Below are positions 15,610 through 25,109 of a stretch of 28,165 bases of DNA, piece after piece. The number at the start of each line of letters is the position of its first letter. The first letter of the stretch is position 1. Made by a program: the position numbers and the translations under genes. The notes under the pieces were generated by a model. It searched no databases. It worked only from the letters and a program-made list of their open reading frames with translations, and was not told where the DNA came from. The stretch is from Bacillota bacterium (GTDB lineage Bacteria > Bacillota > Clostridia > Oscillospirales > Ruminococcaceae): NCBI GenBank assembly GCA_023388515.1, contig JAEWGD010000031.1, forward strand, positions 1 to 28,165. Reading direction: 5' to 3'.

Positions 15610-18063
15610 TTAACCCATAACAACTTCAACAGTATGAGTCTTACCATCTCCAAATACAGGAAGAATATTCCCCTCAATAGCCTTACCGTCAACAGTTACC
15701 GACTTAACACCCTTGAAAACATGGTTAGGGTTCTTAACAGTAATATCGTAAGTATCGCCACGATAGAATCTGCTAACCTTAAAGCCATCCCATTCCTTAG
15801 GAACACATGGGTCAACCTTTAGTCCTGTCCAATCAGGTATAATTCCAAGAATATACTGTGATACAGCAACGAAATTCCATGCAGCAGTACCAGTCAACCA
15901 GCTATTCTTAGCCTCACCATGACGCTTAGCGTCCTTACCCGCAACCATCTGTGCATAAACATAAGGCTCTGTTCTATGAATATCTGAAATATCCTCAAGA
16001 TATGATGGAGCAATCTTTGAGTAGTATTCAAACGCCTTATCGCCTCTACCAACAACAGCTTCAGCACAAATTATCCATGCGTTATTGTGACAGAATATGC
16101 CAGCATTCTCCTTATATCCGCCTGGATATGTGGAAATCTCACCGTATTCAATGTAATACTTAGTAAATGCAGGGTTATTAAGTACAAGTCCATATTCAGT
16201 ATTTAGGTATTTATCAACAGAATCCAAAGTCTTAATATCAAGACCTTCTTCCTTACCGATACCTGACATAACAGCAAATCCCTGTGGTTCTATGAAGATT
16301 TTACCCTCTTCACATTCCTTTGAGCCAACCTTCTTTCCGAAATCATCATAAGCTCTCAAGAACCATTCGCCATCATAACCATCCTTCTTGATAATCTCAA
16401 CCATCTTATCTATTTCAGCCTGTGCTTTTTCAGCCTCAGCAGTATCACCCTTATAATTACAAAGTGCAACAAATTCAGGACCTGCAAAAGTAAACAATGT
16501 AGCAACCATTACTGATTCAGCAACCTTACTGTACTTATCATCGCCATATTTAGGTGATGTTGAAGTCTGGAACGACTCACCAGGCTCACTTGAGAAACAG
16601 CTTAGGTTCAAGCAATCATTCCAGTCAGCTCTCATACTCAACGGCAATCCATGAGGACCAACATTTGTGCAAACCCTATAGAATGATTGTTTTAGGTGGT
16701 GCATCATAGTCTGAGCGAGTTCTTCCTTGTTTTCATAAGGAACCATCTCATCAAGAATTGAGTAGTCGCCTGTTTCCTTAATATAAGCAGCAGTTGACAA
16801 AATCATCCACAATGGGTCGTCAGAGAAATCTCCGCCTACTTCGTCATTACCCTTCTTTGTAAGAGGTTGATACTGATGGAAACAGCCGCCATCCTCGAAC
16901 TGTGTAGCAGCAAGGTCAAGTATTCTCTCCCTAGCTCTCTCAGGAATTTGGTGAACGAAACCAAGCAAGTCCTGATTTGAATCTCTGAAGCCCATACCTC
17001 TGCCGATACCACTTTCAAAATATGAAGCAGAACGTGACATATTAAAGGTAACCATGCATTGGTACTGGTTCCAAATATTAACCATTCTATTCATATCCTT
17101 ATCAGGAGTTTCAACAGTGTATTTTGATAGAAGCTCATCCCACATAACCTTCAAGTCAGCAAGAGCCTTATCAACTTTTTCAGATGTATTAAACTGTTCA
17201 ATCATAGCATAAGCCTTTGACTTATTCATTGAACCGTCAGCATTAAACTTTTCTTCCTGTGCATTCTCAACATAGCCAAGAACGAACACAAAATCCTTGC
17301 TTTCTCCAGCCTCAAGAGTAACCTCAATATAGTGAGAAGCAACAGGCGACCAACCGTCAGCAACAGAGTTTGTAGCCTTGCCATCAAGCACTGCCTGTGG
17401 ATTTTCAAAGCCATTATAAAGCCCGATAAAGCTTTCTCTATCAGAATCAAAGCCATCAATTTTAGAATTTACTGAATAGAACGCAAAGTGGTCACGACGC
17501 TCTTTATATTCAGTTTTGTGGAACAATGTGCTATCTACTATTTCAACTTCACCAGTATTAAAGTTTCTTTGGAAGTTAGTGGAGTCATCTTGAGCATTCC
17601 ATAAGCAGAACTCAATAAATGAGAACAGCTTAACAGTTTTCTTTTCATTTCCTTCATTCTTTAGAACAAGCTTTTGAACCTCGCCATTATAGTCCTTTGG
17701 AACGAAGAAAGTAACATTTGCTGAAATATCATTTTTCTTACCATTAATAGCAGTATAACCCATACCATGACGGCATTCATAGCTATCTAGCTCTGTTTTA
17801 ACTGGCGACCAGCCTGGTGACCAAACCGTACCACCATCATTGATATAGAAATAACGGCCACCCATATCAACAGGAACGTTGTTATAACGGTAACGTGTTA
17901 TTCTTCTCAAACGAGCGTCCATATAGAAATGATAACCACCTGCTGTGTTAGATATAAGAGAGAAAAAGCTCTGTGTACCAAGATAGTTTATCCAAGGATA
18001 AGGTGTTCTTGGCGATGTAATAACATATTCCTTGTTTGCGTCATCAAAAAAACCAAACTTCAT
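15610..18063 (-). CDS. cbp: Cellobiose phosphorylase (GH94)
   Basis: Splits cellobiose with phosphate into glucose 1-phosphate and glucose inside the cell, saving ATP compared with hydrolysis. The 817 residues match clostridial cellobiose phosphorylase in length and in many runs (MKFGFFDDANKEYVI, RTPYPWINYLG, GGRYFYINDGG, WSPGWSPVK). The N-terminal half is the beta-sandwich domain, then the (alpha/alpha)6 barrel with RADWNDCLN holding the general-acid Asp483. There is no signal peptide, so cellobiose must be imported. The start follows AAGGAG. It is the first gene of a leftward group with the small membrane gene and the epimerase. A consensus-like promoter and an inverted repeat lie upstream. 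Cellodextrin phosphorylase is less likely given the close match to cellobiose enzymes. Confidence 0.95.
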   Translation of the reverse strand: MKFGFFDDANKEYVITSPRTPYPWINYLGTQSFFSLISNTAGGYHFYMDARLRRITRYRYNNVPVDMGGRYFYINDGGTVWSPGWSPVKTELDSYECRHGMGYTAINGKKNDISANVTFFVPKDYNGEVQKLVLKNEGNEKKTVKLFSFIEFCLWNAQDDSTNFQRNFNTGEVEIVDSTLFHKTEYKERRDHFAFYSVNSKIDGFDSDRESFIGLYNGFENPQAVLDGKATNSVADGWSPVASHYIEVTLEAGESKDFVFVLGYVENAQEEKFNADGSMNKSKAYAMIEQFNTSEKVDKALADLKVMWDELLSKYTVETPDKDMNRMVNIWNQYQCMVTFNMSRSASYFESGIGRGMGFRDSNQDLLGFVHQIPERARERILDLAATQFEDGGCFHQYQPLTKKGNDEVGGDFSDDPLWMILSTAAYIKETGDYSILDEMVPYENKEELAQTMMHHLKQSFYRVCTNVGPHGLPLSMRADWNDCLNLSCFSSEPGESFQTSTSPKYGDDKYSKVAESVMVATLFTFAGPEFVALCNYKGDTAEAEKAQAEIDKMVEIIKKDGYDGEWFLRAYDDFGKKVGSKECEEGKIFIEPQGFAVMSGIGKEEGLDIKTLDSVDKYLNTEYGLVLNNPAFTKYYIEYGEISTYPGGYKENAGIFCHNNAWIICAEAVVGRGDKAFEYYSKIAPSYLEDISDIHRTEPYVYAQMVAGKDAKRHGEAKNSWLTGTAAWNFVAVSQYILGIIPDWTGLKVDPCVPKEWDGFKVSRFYRGDTYDITVKNPNHVFKGVKSVTVDGKAIEGNILPVFGDGKTHTVEVVMG

Positions 18064-18101
18064 ATTAAGTCTCCTTAATTTTTATTTTCATTGTATATTG
18101 T

Positions 18102-18177
18102 GTTCATTGCTTGAACTTTACTTGCAATGTATAAACATTTAGATTTATTATAACATATCTTTATTGCAAGTACAAGC
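18102..18177 (-). promoter_or_regulatory. Promoter and candidate operator of cellobiose phosphorylase
   Basis: Minus strand: TTGTAC (18170-18175), 17 bp, TATAAT (18147-18152). An inverted repeat brackets the -10 box: TACTTGCAAT at 18119-18128 and ATTGCAAGTA at 18163-18172. The right arm continues CAAGC, and the left arm has the matching GCTTG (18109-18113) after a 5-bp insertion. A GTTCA-TTGCT-TGAAC palindrome lies at 18102-18116. A transcription factor responding to sugar could bind here; none is encoded nearby. Confidence 0.55.
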
Positions 18178-18278
18178 ATTTACACTAAAATTTTGTTACA
18201 AAAATTCAATAACTCTCTTATATGATTTACACAAATTGTTTAGATATACTCCAAAATGCGACATATAGCAATAAAAGC

Positions 18279-18317
18279 AAGCACCACCTCATACTTTTTA
18301 AATACAAGGCGGTGCTT
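18279..18317 (-). terminator. Terminator of the cupin gene
   Basis: Minus strand AAGCACCGCCT pairs with AGGTGGTGCTT (18307-18317 with 18279-18289, one G-U), followed by GCTTTTATT, about 40 bp after the cupin stop. Confidence 0.75.
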
Positions 18318-18355
18318 TACTATATAGAAAACTAAGGAGAAAACTTTGGATTATA

Positions 18356-18700
18356 CTATCCGAATACAACAATTAGAAACATCTTCATTTTTTCTTTTGC
18401 CACCACAGCGTGTGCAATTTTCGCTGGCATTACAATTGTATCCCCCTGATTTAAAATATGATTTTCAGAACCTATTGTAATTTCAGCCTGCCCATCAAGA
18501 ACTATAACCATTGCATCACCACTCGACTCGTGAGAACTAATTTCTTCCCCACTATCGAACGCAAAAAGCGTTAAACTAATCGCCTTATTCTGTGCTAGTG
18601 TTTTGCTAACAACCTGTCCTTCTTGATATGAAACTTGATCAGTCAAAAGATGCACCATAGAAAAATCAATATTTTTAATAAACTTATCAGCCATAATCAT
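18356..18700 (-). CDS. Cupin-domain protein
   Basis: A 114-residue single-domain cupin. The first motif reads SSHESSGDAMVIVLDGQAEITIG (G-x5-H-x-H-type strand pair, with only one clear histidine plus a glutamate), the second GDTIVMPAKIAHAVVAKEKM with a conserved histidine. Such short cupins bind a metal or small ligand; the substrate is unknown. The start could be 18700 (AGAAGGG five bases upstream) or the ATG at 18694. It is a single-gene unit with its own terminator, placed between the cellobiose genes and a tRNA operon on the same strand. Confidence 0.8.
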   Translation of the reverse strand: MIMADKFIKNIDFSMVHLLTDQVSYQEGQVVSKTLAQNKAISLTLFAFDSGEEISSHESSGDAMVIVLDGQAEITIGSENHILNQGDTIVMPAKIAHAVVAKEKMKMFLIVVFG

Positions 18701-18926
18701 CCCAACCCTTCTTGCAAATGTATTTTACCATAGCTTATTTTACATTCACAAATAATATATTATCTGCAAATAAAGAAAATAAACCACAACATTTTATGCC
18801 ATAAATCAAGGCTATACCTAAATTAAACTTTACTTTTGTTATTTAGTATGTACCTTATGTTTATATTATAGCACCCTCAAATCAAAAAGTCTGTTGTATT
18901 TACAACGAAAATGAGTTTATTTTTAA

Positions 18927-18962
18927 ACAAAAAATATCCTAAGATTTAAAAATCTTAGGATA
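18927..18962 (-). terminator. Terminator of the Val-Asp-Phe-Gly tRNA operon
   Basis: A perfect 12-bp stem (18935-18946 and 18951-18962) with a 4-nt loop, followed on the minus strand by TTTTTTG, about 30 bp beyond tRNA-Gly. Confidence 0.9.
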
Positions 18963-18992
18963 CAACGCCAAGAATATTTCCCCAGCGTGTTA

Positions 18993-19068
18993 TGGAGCGG
19001 ATTACGAGGCTCGAACTCGCTACCTCCACCTTGGCAAGGTGGCGCTCTACCAGATGAGCTAAATCCGC
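18993..19068 (-). tRNA. tRNA-Gly (GCC)
   Basis: Cloverleaf on the minus strand: acceptor GCGGATT/AATCCGC, anticodon loop TTGCCAA, GTTCGAG T loop, discriminator T and encoded CCA. Last gene of the four-tRNA operon. Confidence 0.97.
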
Positions 19069-19114
19069 AATTTTAGCCGAGAACAATCAAATATCTTTAA
19101 TTGTTTCGGCAAAA

Positions 19115-19190
<76 letters not shown>

Positions 19191-19216
19191 ATATCTTCCT
19201 CGTAAGAGAAAGACTT

Positions 19217-19293
19217 TGGCGACCTGAATGGGACTCGAACCCACGACCTCTAGCGTGACAGGCTAGCGTTCTAACCAACTGAACTACCAGGCC
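19217..19293 (-). tRNA. tRNA-Asp (GTC)
   Basis: Anticodon loop CTGTCAC (anticodon GTC), acceptor stem GGCCTGG with TCAGGTC including two G-U pairs, discriminator G and encoded CCA. Confidence 0.96.
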
Positions 19294-19297
19294 AAAA

Positions 19298-19373
19298 TGG
19301 TGGGAACAACAGGGCTCGAACCTGTGACCCTCTGCTTGTAAGGCAGATGCTCTCCCAGCTGAGCTATGCTCCC
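19298..19373 (-). tRNA. tRNA-Val (TAC)
   Basis: Anticodon loop CTTACAA (anticodon TAC), acceptor GGGAGCA paired with TGTTCCC, encoded CCA. First gene of the operon, only 4 bp before tRNA-Asp. Confidence 0.96.
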
Positions 19374-19419
19374 ATCATTGGCTAAGAACTTTTTGTGTTT
19401 GTCCTTTAGCGACTTATTT

Positions 19420-19448
19420 ATTTTATCACACACCCGCACAAAAGTCAA
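19420..19448 (-). promoter_or_regulatory. Promoter of the tRNA operon
   Basis: Minus strand TTGACT (19443-19448), 17 bp, TAAAAT (19420-19425), with an A/T palindrome (19452-19467) just upstream that could act like an UP element. Confidence 0.8.
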
Positions 19449-19534
19449 TAGGTTTTTTTAAAAAAACAAGTTTTTATGCATAGTGTACAATTAATCAACA
19501 ATATTCCAATTTATTTTAATCATTTTCACAAAAT

Positions 19535-21577
19535 CTAATTCAAACTATTTTCCCCGCTCTTTCCAAAAAGCCTTATTACCTCTATTCTAAGTCCACTGTT
19601 TTTCGACAGCAATAGCTCCGAATCTTCGTCAATAATCCGTCTTGCAACCATCTGTGTAGTTTTCATAAGCTCCATATCACCAGCAATATCAGCAATTTTA
19701 AGCTGTGGCAAGCCATGTTGTTTCTCACCAAAAAAGTCACCAGGACCTCTCAACTTCAAATCCTCCTCAGATATTTTAAAGCCATCAGTTGTACTACTCA
19801 TAATCTTCAGCCTATGCTTCACCTCGTCATTAGCCTTATCCGTCACAAGAATACAATAGCTTTGAGCCTTGCCCCTACCGACACGCCCACGAAGCTGATG
19901 AAGCTGTGAAAGCCCAAATCGCTCCGAATTTTCAATCATCATAATAACAGCATTCGGAACATCAACCCCAACCTCAATAACTGTGGTGCTAACAAGCAAA
20001 TCCACATTACCGTTACGAAAATCGTTCATAACGCTTTCTTTTTCGACTGAATTCATTCTACCATGTAGCAAGCCTACATTATAGCCACGAAACTCACCCT
20101 CCTGCAATTTCTGTGCATAAGACGTAACTGCAATTAAATCATTATCATTTTCTTCAATCATCGGACAGACAATATAAGCCTGTTTTTGCTCATCAAGTCT
20201 CTCCCTAATGAAGTTATACGCCCTTATTCTAAGCTTGCCCGTTACTGCAAAAGTTTCAATTTTCACCCTACCCTTTGGCAATTCATTCAGTATTGATATA
20301 TCCAAATCGCCATAAATAATCAACGCAAGTGTTCGAGGAATTGGCGTTGCAGACATAACAAGCTTGTGTGGGCTACCACCCTTTTCAGCAAGTGCCGCAC
20401 GTTGAGCAACTCCAAAACGATGCTGTTCATCCGTAATAACAAGTCCAAGCTTTTTGAACACTGTACTTTTCTGAATTATTGCATGAGTACCAACAACAAC
20501 GCCTATTTCTCCGTTTTGAATTTGCTCTTTAACAGCATTTTTCTGCTTTGCAGTAAGCGAACCCGTAAGCAGACAAACCTGTACCCCAAGTGGCTCTAAA
20601 AATTCACAAAGCGTCTTGTAGTGCTGTGTAGCAAGAATTTCCGTAGGAGCCATCAACGCACTTTGATAGCCATTCAGATACGCAAAATAGCAAGCAGCAG
20701 CAGCAACAGCTGTCTTTCCGCTACCAACATCACCCTGTAAAAGTCTATTCATCGGCACATCAAGGCATAAATCAGCATTTATCTCCGTTATAGCACGTTT
20801 TTGTGCATTTGTAAGCTCAAAAGGTATCGTCTGATACAGCTTATCTATATTAGTATCACCGTTCATCACAAAGGCTGTTTTCTGCTTATTTCTACCCTTT
20901 AGCATAAGCATACCAAGTTGTAACTTCAGCAATTCATCAAACGCAAGCCTTCTCCTAGCCAAATCTAGCATTTCTTTATCCTGTGGAAAATGTATGTTAC
21001 TTACAGCCTCCGTCAAACTGCAAAGATTGTTTTCAGCAATAATATCCTCTGGCAAAACCTCAATCGGCTCACTATCCATAATCTGCAAACAAGTTTTCAT
21101 ATTCGTTTGTATCATCGCCCCCGTCAACCCCTCCGTCAACGGATAAATAGGCTGAAAAAGCTCTTTTGAATCGCCTGAAATAACATGAGGAGAAGTGATT
21201 TCCTTTTTTAGCAAATCACCTATAACCTTGCCATAGAAATAATATTCCTCATCAATCTTCAACGCATTAAATGCATAATAATTATTAAAAAACACAACCA
21301 AAAAGTCATTTTCGCCATCTGTTGCAACAGCCTTAAAAATGCTCAAACCACTGCGAATACGTTGTTCATTCATCTTTTTAACTATTGTACCCTTTAGTAC
21401 GCAATATTCATTAATCGGCGCATCAATAACAGCTGTAACCTCTGTATAGTCCGTATAACTTCTAGGAAAATGATACAAAAGTTCATAAGGCGTTGTAATT
21501 CCAAGCTTTTCAAACGACTTTGAACGCTTCTCTCCAACGCCTTTTAGCGTGTTTATATTATTAAAAAGTCTTGTCAC
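19535..21577 (-). CDS. recG: ATP-dependent DNA helicase RecG
   Basis: Branch-migration helicase that reverses stalled forks and processes recombination intermediates. About 680 residues: N-terminal helical part with LKGVGEKR, the wedge/OB domain (about 60-150), then two helicase domains with Walker A GDVGSGKT (near 285), DEQHRFG box, SATPIPRTLAL, ERFGLSQLHQLRGRVGRG, and the C-terminal SEEDLKLRGPGDFFGEKQHG. I start at the GTG 21577 (MTRLFNN), which has GGGGTGG just before it. It is the last gene of the asp23-like, fakA, trpB group, a Firmicutes order except for trpB. No clear terminator was seen before the tRNA operon. Confidence 0.95.
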   Translation of the reverse strand: MTRLFNNINTLKGVGEKRSKSFEKLGITTPYELLYHFPRSYTDYTEVTAVIDAPINEYCVLKGTIVKKMNEQRIRSGLSIFKAVATDGENDFLVVFFNNYYAFNALKIDEEYYFYGKVIGDLLKKEITSPHVISGDSKELFQPIYPLTEGLTGAMIQTNMKTCLQIMDSEPIEVLPEDIIAENNLCSLTEAVSNIHFPQDKEMLDLARRRLAFDELLKLQLGMLMLKGRNKQKTAFVMNGDTNIDKLYQTIPFELTNAQKRAITEINADLCLDVPMNRLLQGDVGSGKTAVAAAACYFAYLNGYQSALMAPTEILATQHYKTLCEFLEPLGVQVCLLTGSLTAKQKNAVKEQIQNGEIGVVVGTHAIIQKSTVFKKLGLVITDEQHRFGVAQRAALAEKGGSPHKLVMSATPIPRTLALIIYGDLDISILNELPKGRVKIETFAVTGKLRIRAYNFIRERLDEQKQAYIVCPMIEENDNDLIAVTSYAQKLQEGEFRGYNVGLLHGRMNSVEKESVMNDFRNGNVDLLVSTTVIEVGVDVPNAVIMMIENSERFGLSQLHQLRGRVGRGKAQSYCILVTDKANDEVKHRLKIMSSTTDGFKISEEDLKLRGPGDFFGEKQHGLPQLKIADIAGDMELMKTTQMVARRIIDEDSELLLSKNSGLRIEVIRLFGKSGENSLN

Positions 21578-21650
21578 ACTACCACCCCACAATTTGTCAT
21601 TAATACATTATGGGGCAGATATAATCCACCCCACAAACTTAAGTTTTAAT

Positions 21651-23021
21651 CTAGAAATTTACCTTTGGCAATGAATCAAAGCCTTTTTGCAAGTCCTCAT
21701 CAGTAGGAATACTATCAGTCATAGTTCCGCTGTTATATGCCATATATGCAGCTAAATCGAAGTATCCTGTACCTGTCAAGCCGAATATAATTGTCTTTTC
21801 CTCGCCAGTTTCCTTGCATTTCAACGCCTCATCAATTGCCACACGAATAGCGTGTGATGATTCTGGTGCAGGGAGTGTTCCCTCTGTTTTAGCAAACATA
21901 GTAGCAGCATCAAACACGCTTGTCTGCTCAACAGCTACAGCATCCATATAGCCATCATGATAAAGCTTTGAAACTATCGGTGACATACCATGAAAACGAA
22001 GTCCACCCGAATGGTTTGGAGATGGCATAAACCCACTTCCCAAAGTGTACATTTTCATAAGAGGAGTTGTTTGCCCAGTATCACCGAAATCAAGAGCAAA
22101 CTTACCCCTTGTTAGTGATGGGCATGACGCTGGCTCAACAGCAATAAACTGAATATCGTTCTTGCCATTAATTTTATCAGCCATAAACGGTGAAATCAAA
22201 CCACCCAAATTAGAGCCACCACCAGCACAACCAATAATCATATCAGGTTTTATAGCATATTTTTCACAAGCGATTTTCGTTTCCAGCCCGATAACAGACT
22301 GATGCAAAACTACATGATTAAGTACACTTCCTAGTACATAGCGACAGTTTTCAGTTTTCATTGCAACTTCCATCGCCTCAGAAATTGCACAACCAAGCGA
22401 ACCACCCGTTTCTGGATTTTTAGCAAGTATCTTTCTTCCAACCTCTGTTGTATCAGATGGCGAAGGAATTACTTTCCCACCATAAGTTTCAATTACACCT
22501 TTTCTATAAGGCTTTTGTTCAGCCGAAACCTTAACCATATATACAGTCAAATCAACATCATAGAACGCACAAGCCATCGCTAATGCTGTTCCCCATTGAC
22601 CAGCACCTGTTTCCGTTGTAAGATGCGTCAACCCCTGTTTCTTTGCATAATAAACCTGTGCCGCCGCTGAATTAAGCTTATGTGAACCCGATGTATTCGT
22701 TCCCTCAAATTTATAGTATATCTTCGCAGGTGTTCCCAACGCTTTTTCTAAGTTGTATGCCCTAATCAACGGCGATGGACGAAACATCTTGTAAAAGTCC
22801 TGAATCTCCTGTGGTATATCAATGTACTTATCTGTAATATTTAACTCCTGTTCAACTAAATCCTTGCAGAATACAGGTGCTAAATCCTCAGCCCCACAAG
22901 CCTTTCCAGTCGCAGGATTAACAAACGGCTCAGGCACCTCTTTCATCTCTGCCCTAATATTATGCCACTGCTTTGGCATCTCGTCCTCCGATAAATAAAT
23001 CTTGTATGGTATCTTGTTCAT
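21651..23021 (-). CDS. trpB: Tryptophan synthase beta-like PLP enzyme (TrpB2 type)
   Basis: PLP enzyme making tryptophan from indole and serine. The 456-residue length, the N-terminus NKIPYKIYLSEDEMPKQW and the long N-terminal part before the PLP lysine (SGSHKLNSA, Lys115) mark the TrpB2 class rather than classical TrpB of about 400 residues. A GCAGGGSNLGG phosphate loop is present. No trpA is beside it, as usual for TrpB2, which may salvage free indole. The ATG at 23021 gives the normal start; the 16-codon longer frame approaches repeat copy F. It sits between fakA and recG, genes usually adjacent in Firmicutes, next to the F/G repeat pair, so it may have been inserted there. Confidence 0.92.
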   Translation of the reverse strand: MNKIPYKIYLSEDEMPKQWHNIRAEMKEVPEPFVNPATGKACGAEDLAPVFCKDLVEQELNITDKYIDIPQEIQDFYKMFRPSPLIRAYNLEKALGTPAKIYYKFEGTNTSGSHKLNSAAAQVYYAKKQGLTHLTTETGAGQWGTALAMACAFYDVDLTVYMVKVSAEQKPYRKGVIETYGGKVIPSPSDTTEVGRKILAKNPETGGSLGCAISEAMEVAMKTENCRYVLGSVLNHVVLHQSVIGLETKIACEKYAIKPDMIIGCAGGGSNLGGLISPFMADKINGKNDIQFIAVEPASCPSLTRGKFALDFGDTGQTTPLMKMYTLGSGFMPSPNHSGGLRFHGMSPIVSKLYHDGYMDAVAVEQTSVFDAATMFAKTEGTLPAPESSHAIRVAIDEALKCKETGEEKTIIFGLTGTGYFDLAAYMAYNSGTMTDSIPTDEDLQKGFDSLPKVNF

Positions 23022-23057
23022 TTTAAAATCCAACCCTTTCTTTTTTAAAGTGCGTTC

Positions 23058-23127
23058 GCCTTTCGGCATGAGGCTGCCGCCTCAAACTCCGCTAAGCTTT
23101 TTGAAAAAAGCTTAAGCAAAAACTTTT
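23058..23127 (+). repeat. Intergenic triple-hairpin repeat, copy F (AAGCTT type)
   Basis: Reading +: GCC-TTTC-GGC, TGAGGC-TGCC-GCCTCA, AAGCTTTTT/AAAAAAGCTT, ending AAAAACTTTT. It pairs inversely with copy G, 118 bp between the ACTTTT ends. The spacer 23128-23245 is rich in TG steps and has no open frame. Confidence 0.85.
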
Positions 23128-23245
23128 ATATTAAGGTATGTGTGTGTATGTGTAAAATACAAATAACAGTTTGCCGTTTGAGTATGTGGGTGTAGGATGG
23201 TTTTGGCAATATGATAACATGATTTTGTGTTTACATATATAATTC

Positions 23246-23321
23246 AAAAGTTTTTAATCCAATTTTTTTCAAAAAATTGGTGGGGGGGTTGGGGCGAATA
23301 GCCCCATAAGCCGATAGGCTT
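23246..23321 (-). repeat. Intergenic triple-hairpin repeat, copy G (CCAATT type)
   Basis: Reading minus: AAGCC-TATC-GGCTT, GGGGC-TATTC-GCCCC, CCAATTTTTT/AAAAAATTGG, ending AAAAACTTTT. It lies 17 bp beyond the fakA stop codon, between fakA and trpB. Confidence 0.85.
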
Positions 23322-23338
23322 GTTTAACGTTATTGCCA

Positions 23339-24991
23339 CTACTCAACAGAAATAATATAATAATAAATAGACTGTCCTCCATTTAAAAGCATAACTTCTA
23401 TCTTATCGCTTATTTTCGACTGCAACATTGCTTGAAGCTTTTCGGCATTCTCATCCGTAACATCAGCACCATAAATAAGCGTAACATAACTTGTATCACT
23501 CTTAATCTGCCTTCTCGCAAGTTTCATCGCTGCCTTAGTTACATCCTTAGCAGTAAATGCAAGCTTACTATTGTCAAGTGCAAGTATCTCCCCCTTTTTA
23601 ATTGAGTAACCCTCATATTCAGAATCCCTTGCCGCAAAAGTAATCTGCCCAGTAGAAACCCTCTCCATAGCCTTAGTCATGGCAATTCTGTTTTCTATAA
23701 AGTCAAACGTTTCATCAAACGCAAGCATAGCTGAAATTCCCTGTGGAATCGTCCTTGTCTGCAATACACAAACACTTCTATCAGCAAGCTTAATCGCCTG
23801 TTCAGCAGCCATAATTATGTTTTTATTATTTGGAAGTACAAATACTGTTTCAGCAGGAGTAGAATGTATCGCCCTCAAAATATCATCAGTTGATGGGTTC
23901 ATCGTCTGCCCACCCGTAACAACAACATCAACGCCTAAATCCTTGAACATTGTCTCAATACCGCTACCCATAGCAACAGCGACAAATCCAAACTTCTTTT
24001 CTGGTCTAACAGGCACAAATTCCTGAACAGCTTTAATTTTATTCTCACGAACTCTATTTTGATGTTGTTCACGCATATTTTCGATCTTTATATTCACAAG
24101 CTGTCCAAATTGCAAACCCTTTTCCATAGCCTTACCAGGATGGTCCGTATGCACATGAACCTTAATAATATCATCATCTTCAACAACAACAGCACTATCG
24201 CCTATTGTTTCAAGATAAGCCCTAAGAACAGACGCATCTTTACAGTCCTCTTTTTTATCAACAATAAACTCTGTGCAGTATGTGAAGGTAATTACCTCAT
24301 CATCAACATCTCCAACAGCAGTATTAAAGCTTTCTTGTTTTTTAACTGGTACATCATATTCATTTTCAGCCTTTGTAATCTCTCCACCCTTGAAAACCTC
24401 AAGCATTGCCTCAAAAATTACAAGCAACCCTTTTCCGCCCGCATCAACAACCCCTGCCTTTTTTAAAACAGGTAGCATATCAGGCGTTCTATTAAGTGTA
24501 GCCAACGCCTCATCACAAACCTCTTGCCATAGCAAAGTTACATCATTAGTTGACTTTGAAACCTCTCTTGCCTTTACGCTTGCAAGCCTAGCAACGGTTA
24601 GAATTGTTCCCTCCGTCGGTTTCATAACAGCCTTATACGCAGCCTCAACCCCTAACTCAAGAGCATTTGCCATATCATCGCATTTAGCAGTTTTCAATCC
24701 ACTCAAGCCTTTTGAAAATCCTCTGAAAAGCAATGATAAAATAACGCCAGAATTTCCTCTTGCCCCCCTTAAAAGTGCTGAAGCAGCAGCTTCTGACACC
24801 TGTGAAACTGTTGCAGAGTCATCAAGCACACCTAATTCCCTAGCAGCTGCACTCATTGTCATAGACATATTTGTACCTGTATCCCCATCAGGAACAGGAT
24901 ATACATTCAGCTCATCAACCTCACGCTTCTTATTCGCAATGCTGATAGCTCCTGAAATCATCGCATCTCTTAGTAAGCTACCATTTATCAC
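23339..24991 (-). CDS. fakA: DhaL/DegV-type fatty acid kinase subunit (FakA-like)
   Basis: A 550-residue protein with an N-terminal DhaL (Dak2) ATP-binding domain, seen as NVYPVPDGDTGTNMS (29-43) with Asp35 and Asp37 for magnesium, and ARGNSGVILS, and a C-terminal half of the YloV/FakA type (VVTGGQTMNPSTDDIL). In other Firmicutes FakA phosphorylates fatty acids presented by a FakB protein; FakB is not in the window. The start is a GTG with AGAGGG about 6 bases upstream. Its neighbours, an Asp23-family gene before and recG after, are the usual ones, interrupted here by trpB and a repeat pair. Confidence 0.92.
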   Translation of the reverse strand: MINGSLLRDAMISGAISIANKKREVDELNVYPVPDGDTGTNMSMTMSAAARELGVLDDSATVSQVSEAAASALLRGARGNSGVILSLLFRGFSKGLSGLKTAKCDDMANALELGVEAAYKAVMKPTEGTILTVARLASVKAREVSKSTNDVTLLWQEVCDEALATLNRTPDMLPVLKKAGVVDAGGKGLLVIFEAMLEVFKGGEITKAENEYDVPVKKQESFNTAVGDVDDEVITFTYCTEFIVDKKEDCKDASVLRAYLETIGDSAVVVEDDDIIKVHVHTDHPGKAMEKGLQFGQLVNIKIENMREQHQNRVRENKIKAVQEFVPVRPEKKFGFVAVAMGSGIETMFKDLGVDVVVTGGQTMNPSTDDILRAIHSTPAETVFVLPNNKNIIMAAEQAIKLADRSVCVLQTRTIPQGISAMLAFDETFDFIENRIAMTKAMERVSTGQITFAARDSEYEGYSIKKGEILALDNSKLAFTAKDVTKAAMKLARRQIKSDTSYVTLIYGADVTDENAEKLQAMLQSKISDKIEVMLLNGGQSIYYYIISVE

Positions 24992-25109
24992 TATATCCCT
25001 CTTTCCCCCGCAGATAAATCTTAGTATAGTATATATTTTTCCCAGCCAAGCTATTCCTCTGCGGAGAAAAGCCCAACATTATCAACTACTTTTCTTTTTC
25101 ACAAACTTT

